Part shown: piece after piece, positions 1 through 8,393 of the stretch | Position numbering within the stretch: the stretch's first letter is position 1 | Layout: each line of letters begins with the position of its first letter | DNA from: Oricola indica | GTDB taxonomy: Bacteria > Pseudomonadota > Alphaproteobacteria > Rhizobiales > Rhizobiaceae | Direction of reading: 5' to 3' | DNA: 64,000 nt | Assembly (NCBI RefSeq): GCF_019966595.1 | Contig: NZ_JAINFJ010000001.1 | Location: forward strand, 1 to 64,000 | Program-made: the position numbers and the translations under genes | The notes under the pieces: model-generated | Database searches by the model: none | Told to the model about the DNA's origin: nothing | The model's input: the letters and a program-made list of their open reading frames with translations, nothing else

Positions 1-78
1 ACATCTTCCAGCCTGACGAATGCGACAACTACTTCAGATCGTGCGGATATGACCCAGAATGATCGGAAAACGCTCTAA
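1..78 (+). mobile_element. Right end of an IS630-like insertion sequence with the transposase C-terminus
   Basis: A reading frame open from the window edge ends with a TGA at 60-62 and encodes FQPDECDNYFRSCGYDPE. From memory this resembles the extreme C-terminus of IS630-family DDE transposases, which typically end in a PxECxNYFxxxGY-like motif. The 16 bases after the stop (GATCGGAAAACGCTCT) would be the right terminal repeat, followed by TA, the dinucleotide IS630 elements duplicate. Only about 19 transposase residues are visible, so the family call is provisional and the inverted-repeat partner lies outside the window. Confidence 0.5.
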
Positions 79-2425
79 TCAAGCCAAGCACATCAGTAAA
101 GTCTGCAACTTGCTACAAGTTACAGTCGGACGGGTGCTTCAAGGACACGAAAGCGCTGAGGAATTAAGTTTGGACGACCGATCCAAACGCTTGAAAACAA
201 AACTCAGTGAATTGGCTCAAGACAAGTCACGCCCGAACAACGCGCTTTATGCCGAAACGTTGCTTTTACTTCACCGATTTAATGAGGCTGCGCTAAGTGG
301 CGAGCAAGAATTTGATGAGATATGGATAGGACTCTCCAACATTATAGATAGAGCTCGCGGGCTTGGAGAGTATCCTGCAGAGATGTTGGATTCTGTGCTC
401 GAGGTTCTTTCACCATTGGGAGCAGATAGCGAAGCACTTGACGATCTCATTGAGAAACTGGCTGAATTTATGGCCGACCGCAGCAGAGATCTTCAAGCTG
501 GCCGCGCCTATCTCAATCGCGGTTTACGCAAACTCGAAGCTGAAAAACCCGTGGCTGCAATCAAATTTCTCGGGCGAGCTGTTGTCAATTTGATGAAGGA
601 CGAGAGCAAGGAAGATCAGCACCGTGCACTCTATTGCTTAGCCGTTGCCTACAAGGAGGCTGGTCTTTTATGGGCTGCCAGGGGTGCAGCTATGGGGGCC
701 GTTGCCCAAATTTGCACGATCGCCGAAACTGACGGGGAGACCCCAGCCGAACTGATACCGACCCTCAATCTCTTTACGATGATTGCTCTCCAGTTGGGGC
801 ATGTCACTGATTTCCTAAATGGAATTCAATTTCTGATTGCCGCTCATCAGTCTCTGCCTCTTGATGACGATAGCCGTGAGAGACTTTCGGATAAGCTTCA
901 GGAATTTGATCGGCTCTTCGCTTGTTTTTTGGTTTCGGTCTCTAATGACCAAATTAGTCGGCTAGTATCATTTCCTGATATATTAGATGAGCTCCAGCTT
1001 TTCACCGCACGAATGACAATCTTGTATAGGCTTGGTTATCTTGATCTTCTGAAAAATGACGGATCGATCCCTGACCATACAAGTGATGATGAAATCCATG
1101 AGATGATGTCAATACTCGCGTCTCAACCAGCTTCCCGTGATCTCCCAAAAAAAGTGGTGCTGCTAGATGACGAACATTATTACCTCGAAACCAGAATCAT
1201 GGGCATAAATATTCGAGTCTCATCGCCAAGGAACGTGGAGGGCTTTCTTCTTGCCGAGGCTCACGTTTCGTTTGCGGAAGCATTCTACTCCACGCTACTG
1301 AATGCCGGTGTATATCCACATCGCGAAAATCTCAATGTTGATATTGTCCAGGGCGCTGACTTGGATAAAGCGCGCATACGCTACAGCGATGTGGCTGGAA
1401 CTTTAACGGTGACTCTGCCCCATTCTTGGAACCCGAATGAAGTTGACAGTCATTCGGAGCTTAACCAACACCTCGTTAATTTCGGCTGCGAAGTGCTCGT
1501 AAAATGTTTTGCGCTGCCTGATCCTCAAGAAATGCTTGAAACGTTGATTGGGATAGAGAGAGGATTGGAGCGTGCTACTTTGTTCTGCCGCACTGGTAAT
1601 ACTCGCAATAGATTCCTCGGCAGTCCCGTCAGTAGGGTCGCCGACTGGACATATTTGATAGAGCGCGAGTATCCGCTCAAGGACGATGCACCGAGCATAA
1701 CCCCGAAAGGGTCGGCAGATAAAAAGTTTGATACCGAGAAAAACGACTTTTCATTCGGGGAGCTAAACAACCACAGGGATTTAGCCGTCAGCTCAATTAT
1801 TAATCAGTCGCTTTGGGACAAGGCGGGCTGGCAAGGCATGATGTTCGGGATTAGTTCGCCCGTCATGCCCCCATTCTTGGGACTCGTTTTTGACAATGAG
1901 GAAGTGGCCAAAGCGATTTTCACTGAGTGGCAGAAGCGGTTTGGCCGCGACGATAGTAACGACGAGATTCGTATTAGCTTGATCAAAGGAATTGATAAAA
2001 AAAATCCGTTTTACTACCGGGGATGTATTAGTCGCGACATGGATTTGACGGCAAAGAGCGATTTCCGACAATTCGTAACAGTTGCTCGAATGACGGTCAT
2101 GACGGTTCAAGAACATACCAATTTGGATATGTTTTCAAACGTATTTGGCTCAGTAGGTTCTTATTATCTTATCCCTGCCGTGCTTGACAACAAAGGGAAA
2201 CCTCAGATCTTTCTCGACCATTCGATTTTGAAACATAAACTGCATATACGTCACGCATGGGAAATCGGTTGCAACGATATGGACTCGATGGCTGTCACCC
2301 CAAGAGATGATGTTATCATCCCGGAAGGGGAAACGAGCCCCCCTGTACATGAATTAATGGAGTGGCGTAGGAAAATGGAGAAAAAGCAAGTTTCAAACGG
2401 GCAGGCTACGCATCGTACAGGATAA
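59..2425 (+). CDS. Large helical-repeat protein of unknown function, probably 5'-truncated by the IS
   Basis: This 788-residue protein is not recognised. Roughly residues 30-330 are helical and TPR-like, with repeated alanine/leucine pairs such as the segment around residues 145-215. The second half is mixed alpha/beta with several conserved-looking tryptophan and aromatic positions and no catalytic motif I know. There is no signal peptide or membrane segment. The DNA is clearly AT-richer than the core genes to the right. The only upstream ATG overlaps the stop of the transposase fragment (ATGA at 59-62), so the first six or so residues come from the IS end. The native protein may have started farther upstream, or it may start internally. 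Its place beside an integrase at an island boundary suggests cargo, possibly a defence or conflict protein, but that is inference. Confidence 0.6.
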   Translation: MIGKRSNQAKHISKVCNLLQVTVGRVLQGHESAEELSLDDRSKRLKTKLSELAQDKSRPNNALYAETLLLLHRFNEAALSGEQEFDEIWIGLSNIIDRARGLGEYPAEMLDSVLEVLSPLGADSEALDDLIEKLAEFMADRSRDLQAGRAYLNRGLRKLEAEKPVAAIKFLGRAVVNLMKDESKEDQHRALYCLAVAYKEAGLLWAARGAAMGAVAQICTIAETDGETPAELIPTLNLFTMIALQLGHVTDFLNGIQFLIAAHQSLPLDDDSRERLSDKLQEFDRLFACFLVSVSNDQISRLVSFPDILDELQLFTARMTILYRLGYLDLLKNDGSIPDHTSDDEIHEMMSILASQPASRDLPKKVVLLDDEHYYLETRIMGINIRVSSPRNVEGFLLAEAHVSFAEAFYSTLLNAGVYPHRENLNVDIVQGADLDKARIRYSDVAGTLTVTLPHSWNPNEVDSHSELNQHLVNFGCEVLVKCFALPDPQEMLETLIGIERGLERATLFCRTGNTRNRFLGSPVSRVADWTYLIEREYPLKDDAPSITPKGSADKKFDTEKNDFSFGELNNHRDLAVSSIINQSLWDKAGWQGMMFGISSPVMPPFLGLVFDNEEVAKAIFTEWQKRFGRDDSNDEIRISLIKGIDKKNPFYYRGCISRDMDLTAKSDFRQFVTVARMTVMTVQEHTNLDMFSNVFGSVGSYYLIPAVLDNKGKPQIFLDHSILKHKLHIRHAWEIGCNDMDSMAVTPRDDVIIPEGETSPPVHELMEWRRKMEKKQVSNGQATHRTG

Positions 2426-2466
2426 TAAGCTAGTCCAATATTTAACGAACACCCGAGGCTTGTGAC

Positions 2467-3660
2467 CTATTGACTTACCCGATGAGCATTGCGCTTCGCA
2501 TGCTCGATAATCTTCTTCTTGGATTTCGTCTTGCGCTTCACGTTCACAGCAGCGGCGCTGATGCTCGTTGAGATGTGCGAAGCGTAGTATTTCTCGATCA
2601 TCTCCACGCTGGTGCGGCAGTTCTTGGCGATCTGGTAGATGTCCGCGCCTTCCATCAGCCTCAGGCAGATGTAGGTGTGCCGAAGGCTGTAGGCCGTCCG
2701 GCGGTTGCCCTCCCGGTCGAATTTCAGCTCCTCCTCCGCCAGCGCGTTGTTCAACATGATGACGTGGTTGCCGGGAAACAGCGGATCCTCAGGCCGGGGC
2801 ATGTTGCGGCGTAGCAGCCGCTCAAATGGCATCACAGCGCCCGGCGTGCTCTTGCAATAACCCACACCGCGTTTTCCGCGCACCTGAATGACGAGGATGG
2901 TCTCGCCCGTTTCCTCATCCTCCACAATCTCAACATCCCGGTACTGCAGCCGGTTGGCTTCGTCCGGGCGCAGGCCCGTATTGGCCATGAAGAGAACGTA
3001 GTCATGCAGCTGTTCAGCCTGCCATGACCAACGTTTGCCCTTGTGCTTCTCCACGCGGTTCCGCGTGGCCGTATAGAGCTTCTTGTACTCCTCGGGAGCG
3101 AACCAGGCCCGGTGCGAGATCTTCTCGGCGTGTTTGTAGGGCATGGAGAGGTCCGGCAGGTGCGTCAGCCAACCGTGCCGGATGGCGGTTTTGAGCACTT
3201 GGCGCAGCACCACGATTTCCTGATGCATGGTGTTCTTGGCTGGCGGCTTGCCGGTCGGCGAAGTCTGGTGCCGCATGATGCGGTATTCCTGCACTTTGCC
3301 TGCCGTCACCTCGGACAGCCCCATGTCGCCAAAGAAGGGGAGCAGATACAGCCTCAGACGGCGCTCGTTGCCGTCCACATAGGTGCGGTTGCGCTGGCCG
3401 CCGGTAATGACGTCATATTCGTCCAGATAGCGGCGGGCCGCTTCCCGGAACGTTTTCTCATCGCGCAGCGCGCCGCCTTTCTGTTTGGCCCGCAAACGGA
3501 AGTACCAGTCCTCGGCAAATTCCTTCGCCAGGGCCAGGCTTTCCTCGCCGGTCGAAACCCGGCGGTGCTTGCCTTGCAGGTAGGTGGAGCATTGCCACTT
3601 CCTGGTTTCGGGCCGCCGGTACACCCGCACCTTGCCGCCCATAATCGTGTGTTTTTCCAT
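2467..3660 (-). CDS. Tyrosine recombinase (site-specific integrase) of the island
   Basis: A 397-residue phage-type integrase. An N-terminal DNA-binding region of about 70 residues is followed by a SAM-like core-binding domain (about 70-170) and the catalytic domain (about 185-365). Arg231 lies in TGLRPDE, Arg327-His328 in YSLRHTY, and the likely nucleophile is Tyr359 in EKYYASH. The first His of the usual HxxR box is Tyr here, as in several island integrases. The gene runs away from the tRNA-Leu remnant, with its start about 110 bases from it, the usual arrangement for an integrase next to its own attachment site. The start codon follows AAGGA at 8-base spacing. It presumably catalyses integration and excision of the island that continues to the left. 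Confidence 0.9.
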   Translation of the reverse strand: MEKHTIMGGKVRVYRRPETRKWQCSTYLQGKHRRVSTGEESLALAKEFAEDWYFRLRAKQKGGALRDEKTFREAARRYLDEYDVITGGQRNRTYVDGNERRLRLYLLPFFGDMGLSEVTAGKVQEYRIMRHQTSPTGKPPAKNTMHQEIVVLRQVLKTAIRHGWLTHLPDLSMPYKHAEKISHRAWFAPEEYKKLYTATRNRVEKHKGKRWSWQAEQLHDYVLFMANTGLRPDEANRLQYRDVEIVEDEETGETILVIQVRGKRGVGYCKSTPGAVMPFERLLRRNMPRPEDPLFPGNHVIMLNNALAEEELKFDREGNRRTAYSLRHTYICLRLMEGADIYQIAKNCRTSVEMIEKYYASHISTSISAAAVNVKRKTKSKKKIIEHAKRNAHRVSQ

Positions 3661-3683
3661 CGGAGGATTCCTTGTCCTTTACC

Positions 3684-3720
3684 CATGGAAATTATACCAA
3701 ACTGTGCACGTGTTGTGCAC
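3684..3720 (-). promoter_or_regulatory. Integrase promoter with two GTGCAC half-turn-spaced sites
   Basis: On the minus strand a perfect TATAAT lies at 3696-3691, and 17 bases upstream is TGCACA, a 4-of-6 match to the -35 consensus. Two copies of the palindrome GTGCAC (3704-3709 and 3715-3720) sit 11 bp apart over the -35 and the spacer, one helical turn from each other. That placement is what a repressor operator would have. The operator role is inferred; the promoter match is read directly. Confidence 0.5.
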
Positions 3721-3772
3721 GCCTGAATCGGCAAAAAATGATTAGAAAAGTAACGTTAAGTTATTGAATTTA

Positions 3773-3849
3773 TGGTGCTCAAGGCGGGATTCGAACCCGC
3801 ACTGGAAGGATTTTAAGTCCCTTGCGTCTACCAGTTCCGCCAAGGGGGC
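3773..3849 (-). tRNA. tRNA-Leu(UAA)-like gene with mismatched 3' half; island attachment site
   Basis: The minus strand carries a tRNA-like gene ending in CCA with anticodon UAA in the loop CTTAAAA. The D-arm region (GGCGGAACTGGTAGACGC) and anticodon stem look like a bacterial tRNA-Leu, and the T stem GCGGG/CCCGC pairs fully. Two features are wrong for tRNA-Leu. The variable region is only 5 bases rather than a long arm. The acceptor halves GCCCCCT and CTTGAGC pair at only 3 of 7 positions. The 5' half therefore looks native and the 3' half imported, as after recombination in the anticodon-loop region by the neighbouring integrase. It may be a non-functional att scar rather than a working tRNA. 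Confidence 0.6.
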
Positions 3850-3984
3850 CCGCGACAAGCGCTAGCCGAGCGCGGCGGGACGATCAAGCGCAAAGGCTGT
3901 GGAGGCCGCGAGCACTGGCCGTTCAATCCCGCTTCACAACGCCCGCTCCGCCGCCTAAAACAGCCGCACCACCGGAGCGCGCGC

Positions 3985-4746
3985 ATGCCAACCGAATCGA
4001 AAGAAGAAACCGGCCTTTCCATCGTCACCGCCGGCATGGTCGTGATCGGCGACGAGATTCTGTCCGGCCGCATTCGCGAGAAGAATTCCGGGCACCTCGC
4101 CGCGGTCATGACCGCCATCGGCATCGACCTGAAGGAAATCCGGATCGTTGGCGACGACGAAGCCGCGATCATCGCGGCGGTCAATGCGCTGCGCGAACGC
4201 TTTACCTATGTCTTCACCTCCGGCGGCATCGGCCCGACCCATGACGACATCACCGCCGACGCCATCTCCAAGGCCTTCGGCCTGCCCTGCGATCACGACG
4301 CGGCCGCGATGCAACTGCTTGGCGAGTTCTACGCCGGGCGAAACATCGAGTTCACCGACGCGCGCAAGCGCATGGCCCGCATGCCGGAGGGCGCGGGCCA
4401 TATCGACAATCCGGTCTCTGTCGCGCCCGGCTTCGTTATCGGCAATGTGCATGTCATGGCGGGCGTCCCGGCCGTCTTCCAGGCCATGCTGGACAATGTC
4501 GTGCCGACCCTGCGCACCGGCCGCGTTCTGCTCTCGCGCTCCGTCCACTGCCCGTTCGGCGAGGGAACGATCGGCGAACCGCTGGCCCGGATCCAGGACG
4601 ACTATCCCGACATCGCGATCGGCTCCTATCCGAAACACGATTCAGGCCGTTTCTGGACCGAGATCGTGCTGCGCGGCGGCGACGAGGCGCGCCTCGAGGA
4701 AGCCGAAGCTGCAGTCTCGGCGCTGGTTGCGGAATTAAGCGCCTGA
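3985..4746 (+). CDS. CinA-like molybdopterin-binding domain protein
   Basis: A 253-residue protein made mainly of one MoCF/CinA N-terminal-like domain. The N-terminal segment AGMVVIGDEILSGRIREKN and the loop TSGGIGPTHDD (about residues 75-85) are typical of the family, which includes MoaB/MogA and CinA. It lacks the C-terminal nicotinamide-nucleotide amidohydrolase domain of full-length CinA. Annotations often call this competence/damage-inducible protein A, but short alphaproteobacterial forms have no proven role in competence. A nucleotide or pterin-binding role is likely from the fold. The next gene, gpt, follows on the same strand after about 155 bases. Confidence 0.85.
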   Translation: MPTESKEETGLSIVTAGMVVIGDEILSGRIREKNSGHLAAVMTAIGIDLKEIRIVGDDEAAIIAAVNALRERFTYVFTSGGIGPTHDDITADAISKAFGLPCDHDAAAMQLLGEFYAGRNIEFTDARKRMARMPEGAGHIDNPVSVAPGFVIGNVHVMAGVPAVFQAMLDNVVPTLRTGRVLLSRSVHCPFGEGTIGEPLARIQDDYPDIAIGSYPKHDSGRFWTEIVLRGGDEARLEEAEAAVSALVAELSA

Positions 4747-4901
4747 CCACGTCATCGCGCATGGCGGCGCGCTGCGCCCGTCCGGAAATCACGCTCTCCA
4801 CAACTTCATGCCCCGCCGCGACCGGCGGCGAACTTGCCGTGCATTCCCAATCCGGCTAAATCCGGTTTCCACATTCCAAACGACACGATCGGACCACCGG
4901 C

Positions 4902-5399
4902 ATGTCCCTGCCCGAAAAAGCCTTCCCCGTCTCCTGGGATCAGTTTCACCGCGACGCGCGCGCGCTCGCCTGGCGCATCGCCGGCACCGGCAATGGCTGG
5001 AAAGCGATCGTCTGCATCACACGCGGCGGCCTCGTCCCGGCGGCGATCATCGCCCGCGAACTGGGCATCCGCATCATCGAAACGGTCTGCGTCGCCTCTT
5101 ATCACGACTACACGACGCAGGGTGACATCGAGGTCCTCAAGGAAGTCGACGCCAACCTGCTCGTCAATGACGGCGAAGGCATCCTGATCGTCGACGACCT
5201 GACCGACACCGGCAAGACGGCCGGCCTCGTGCGCGCCATGCTTCCCAAGGCGCATTTCGCAACGGTCTACGCCAAGCCGAAAGGCCGTCCGCTGGTCGAC
5301 ACCTTCGTCACCGAGGTTTCGCAGGACACCTGGATCTACTTCCCCTGGGATCTCGGCTTCACCTACCAGGAGCCGATCGCCGAAGGCCACAAGGGCTAG
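4902..5399 (+). CDS. gpt: Xanthine-guanine phosphoribosyltransferase
   Basis: A 165-residue purine-salvage enzyme converting guanine, xanthine and hypoxanthine with PRPP to the nucleotides. It aligns by eye with E. coli Gpt over its whole length: [18 protein letters not shown] (about 40-57), the PRPP loop [11 protein letters not shown] (about 96-106), [12 protein letters not shown], and DTWIYFPWD near the C-terminus. Length matches the family. It is probably monocistronic, since a hairpin with a T-run follows the stop within 15 bases. Confidence 0.95.
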   Translation: MSLPEKAFPVSWDQFHRDARALAWRIAGTGNGWKAIVCITRGGLVPAAIIARELGIRIIETVCVASYHDYTTQGDIEVLKEVDANLLVNDGEGILIVDDLTDTGKTAGLVRAMLPKAHFATVYAKPKGRPLVDTFVTEVSQDTWIYFPWDLGFTYQEPIAEGHKG

Positions 5400-5408
5400 C
5401 CAAGGACT

Positions 5409-5430
5409 GTTGCCAGACGGCAACATTTTT
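5409..5430 (+). terminator. Rho-independent terminator after gpt
   Basis: GTTGCC and GGCAAC pair around the loop AGAC and are followed by ATTTTT. A second small hairpin (TGCCC/GGGCA, loop AAAC, 5452-5465, followed by ATTTT) lies about 20 bases farther on. Together they separate gpt from the outer-membrane protein gene. Confidence 0.7.
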
Positions 5431-5535
5431 CCCCGAAATCCCCTGACCAACTGCCCAAACGGGCAATTTTGGCTCCCCGCGGGCTGCGAAGCTTACGTAT
5501 AGTCATCGCAGTGCAGTTTTGGGTCGGGGGACCGC

Positions 5536-7701
5536 ATGCATCGCAGACCGTTTGCCATCCCTTTGATGGCGCTTGCCGCTTGTGCCTTTTCCTGGGCGGG
5601 AACGACAGTCGACGCGGTTGCGCTGTCTACCGGTTGCGCCGCATTGCCCGACACGCGCACGGAAACCGCCAGCACCTCGATCGGCGGCCATGTGTTTTCC
5701 GTCACCGGTACGTTCGAGACGGGCGAAACGGTTACCTTCACCCAGTCCGGCCATCCGCTTTATTCCTGGCAGATATCCTTCAACAGCTTCGACAGCGGCA
5801 GCAACCCGGCCGCGAACGGCTCGATCCTCAACGCCAGTCCCGGCAGCGTCCCCGCAAGCGCCGAATATACGATCGCGCAGGACGGCTATCACGATTTCTA
5901 CCAGTTTTTTCAGACCTATGATTCATCCGGCGGGTTTCCCGATTCCACAGTAACCGTCACCTGCACCGAGGCGTCCGGGGGCGGGGGTGGTGACGGAAGC
6001 GGCGACGGATCCGGAGACGGCACCGGCGATGGAACCGGAGGCGGAACAGGCGGCGGAGATGGTGGCGGGACGAGTTCCGAGGAACGGGCGGCACGCGAGG
6101 CTGACGCGATCGCCGACATCCTGCTCTCGAAGGAAAAGACGACCTCCGACCTGTATTCCGGCTTCGATCGCGATGCTGTCGATGAAGTTCTGCCGGATGG
6201 TGGACAAGATCGCGGGCCAGGCGGTCTGTCCGTTCCCATCGATGAGCGCGCGCCATCCGTAGGGACCGTGGCGCGTCCCGATGGCCGGACGGAAAAGATC
6301 GACCTCGGCATACTGATACCGGACGCCAGAATACGCGCTGCCTCGCTGCTTCAGGAAATCACCAGGATTGACGATCTGCTTGCCGGCGACACGGTTTTAT
6401 CCATCCGTGCCGAGCTTTGGAACAGGCGCATCGCGCTCATCGAGGAGATGAAGCGCGTCATCGAAGATAGCATGTGGGAGCAAATGATATGGCTTGAATT
6501 CCAGCACAAGTACATTCGTGCACGCGCCGAAGCCTTGAAATCCAGGATCGACCGAAACGCATATATCTCCCGCGTGCCCTTCGATGACGTCCCCGAGACA
6601 GACCTGAACCCGAATGCTGCACGAGAGAGAGACGAAGCCTATCTGAAGCAGTTGCAGGAACAGGACGAGGCCCTGCAAGACACGATCAGAAACCTGCGGA
6701 TCGACGAAAACTTCCTGCTCAACAAGCTTCGTAACGCCGCCGGTCAGGCTCCGCAGGTCGATCCGATCAGGGACGAACTGGTGAACGGCCAGGTGCCGCT
6801 GACCTATGCCCCCGAGACTGCGCCGACGTCACCAATGGACATTTTCATGGACGGGAGCGATCAGTCCGCCCGGTTCGCCATGCGTTTTAACGGCATCGAC
6901 TCCTATCGCGCGCTATCCTCCAACCGTCGATTGTCGAGCTGGATCGCGGGCGGTATCACGCTGTTCGACGACGGCTCGGCAATCGGGCGCCAGGGCGCGG
7001 AAGGAAGCATTGGCACGGGTATCGCCTATCGCCTCGCGCCTCAAACCGCGATTTCCTCGGTATTCAAGCTGCGGTTCGGCTCCCTCGACACGACCGGCAT
7101 CGACCGCGAGAACGACTACACCGCGGCCGGCATATCGGTGTCGCTGACACGTCGCATGGGGACTGGCCTGAAGGCGTCCGTTTCCATCTCGCACGATCAT
7201 GCATGGATTGAAACGCGATCGTCAGGCACAACGGGGCGCTATGACGCGGGAAAGACCGCACTCTCGGCTCGCCTCTCTGGAAGAATCAACGCGTCCGGCG
7301 GGATCGTAATCCGCCCCTCCGCCGAACTCGGCTACGCGTGGAGCCAGAGAGCCGGATACACCGACAGCAGCAGTAGCGTAGTCCCTGGCAGCCGAAACGA
7401 GACGGCCACAGCTTCCGCCGGCCTGGAAATCGAGCGAACCTTCCTCTCCCTCCAGGGGCCTGTGAGGAGCTGGACGCCGTTTGGCGGTGCAAAGCTGCAC
7501 CATGATTTCGACAATGCGAGTTCATTGGCAGTGGGCAGCACGGTCGTCGAGGATGCATCGACGCGAGCGACGTTCACCGCGGGAATGCGCGCGATGTTCC
7601 GCAACGACATGAGCATCGACAGCCGGATTGTCTTCGGAACCGGTTTCGATGGCGGGATGAATTCGATGTCGCTGAACCTGAAGCTAAGGCAACAGTTCTG
7701 A
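5536..7701 (+). CDS. Autotransporter-type outer-membrane protein
   Basis: A 721-residue secreted protein with a signal peptide of about 30 residues (basic MHRR start, hydrophobic core, cleavage near VDAVA). Residues of about 30-145 are beta-rich, resembling a small Ig-like domain. A glycine/aspartate-rich linker follows at about 148-180. A charged, strongly helical section covers about 180-410. From about residue 445 amphipathic strands form a beta-barrel ending in LKLRQQF, with the C-terminal Phe that BamA substrates usually have. It lacks the beta-helical passenger common in autotransporters. It could be an adhesin or envelope-linking protein; the substrate or partner is unknown. Confidence 0.75.
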   Translation: MHRRPFAIPLMALAACAFSWAGTTVDAVALSTGCAALPDTRTETASTSIGGHVFSVTGTFETGETVTFTQSGHPLYSWQISFNSFDSGSNPAANGSILNASPGSVPASAEYTIAQDGYHDFYQFFQTYDSSGGFPDSTVTVTCTEASGGGGGDGSGDGSGDGTGDGTGGGTGGGDGGGTSSEERAAREADAIADILLSKEKTTSDLYSGFDRDAVDEVLPDGGQDRGPGGLSVPIDERAPSVGTVARPDGRTEKIDLGILIPDARIRAASLLQEITRIDDLLAGDTVLSIRAELWNRRIALIEEMKRVIEDSMWEQMIWLEFQHKYIRARAEALKSRIDRNAYISRVPFDDVPETDLNPNAARERDEAYLKQLQEQDEALQDTIRNLRIDENFLLNKLRNAAGQAPQVDPIRDELVNGQVPLTYAPETAPTSPMDIFMDGSDQSARFAMRFNGIDSYRALSSNRRLSSWIAGGITLFDDGSAIGRQGAEGSIGTGIAYRLAPQTAISSVFKLRFGSLDTTGIDRENDYTAAGISVSLTRRMGTGLKASVSISHDHAWIETRSSGTTGRYDAGKTALSARLSGRINASGGIVIRPSAELGYAWSQRAGYTDSSSSVVPGSRNETATASAGLEIERTFLSLQGPVRSWTPFGGAKLHHDFDNASSLAVGSTVVEDASTRATFTAGMRAMFRNDMSIDSRIVFGTGFDGGMNSMSLNLKLRQQF

Positions 7702-7712
7702 AGTCCCGACAC

Positions 7713-7742
7713 AAAAAAGGGCCCGCAAGCGGGCCCTTTTTT
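7713..7742. terminator. Strong bidirectional Rho-independent terminator
   Basis: AAAAAAGGGCCCGC and GCGGGCCCTTTTTT form a near-perfect stem around a very short AA loop. It has an A-run on one side and a T-run on the other, so it can stop both the autotransporter gene from the left and the Cache-sensor/MCP unit from the right. Confidence 0.9.
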
Positions 7743-7762
7743 GTTCGACTGGAGTTCGAACG

Positions 7763-8347
7763 TCAGAGTGTGTTCAGGTTGATCCCGACCGTGATCGCGC
7801 CGATCGGCTGACCGGTTTCGTCGGCGACCGTCATCGACACCTGGCTCTGCAGCATCTGCGTCGACTCGTCCTTCTCGGCTTCATCGACGAAGATCGCCGC
7901 GGCGTCGCCCGACCCGTAGGTCTTCTGGAATTTTCCTTCGTCGCCCTGCCAGTAATCGGAGGTGACGTCCGACTGGCCCACATTGAGGCCTTTCGAATCC
8001 ATCACGAAGATTTCGGTGATGACGCCGTTCGAGCCCATCTGCTTCTCGCGCAGATAGTCCGACAGAGAATTGGCGAGCACCGTGTCGATCAGCGTCATGT
8101 CGCCGCCATCGACGCCGGCGCGCCATTTCTGGTCGAGCGAGTCGATATCGGCCTGCGCCAGGCCGGAGTTGGCCTCGTTCTGCGCCTTGATCGCAGCGAC
8201 GACAGCCGCGTCGGACAGCCAGGGCTTGATGTTGGCGTTGGCGTAGTCGGTAACCGCCGGAATGTGTTCGCCGGATGCCATCGAGGCATTGACGGCAAAG
8301 GTCATGGCGGTGGCGGCAAGCGCGGCCTTAAGGATCGTGGTCTTCAT
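7763..8347 (-). CDS. Exported stand-alone Cache/PDC-type sensor domain protein
   Basis: A 194-residue periplasmic protein with a signal peptide (MKTTILKAALAATAMTF, cleavage near NASMAS). The rest resembles a single Cache (PDC-like) ligand-binding domain. The central strands read ITEIFVMDSKGLNVGQSDVTSDY, followed by a FVDEAEKDESTQMLQSQVSMTV region and a final GAITVGINL strand. There is no kinase, cyclase or membrane domain. It lies 46 bases downstream of an MCP gene on the same strand, so the two are probably co-transcribed. It may bind a small molecule and present it to the MCP. The chosen ATG has AGGAG in front; a longer reading frame upstream has no signal peptide. Confidence 0.75.
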   Translation of the reverse strand: MKTTILKAALAATAMTFAVNASMASGEHIPAVTDYANANIKPWLSDAAVVAAIKAQNEANSGLAQADIDSLDQKWRAGVDGGDMTLIDTVLANSLSDYLREKQMGSNGVITEIFVMDSKGLNVGQSDVTSDYWQGDEGKFQKTYGSGDAAAIFVDEAEKDESTQMLQSQVSMTVADETGQPIGAITVGINLNTL

Positions 8348-8393
8348 GCTTACTCCTAACTTTTCGATTGCATGATTTGGATAGATGCTGTGA

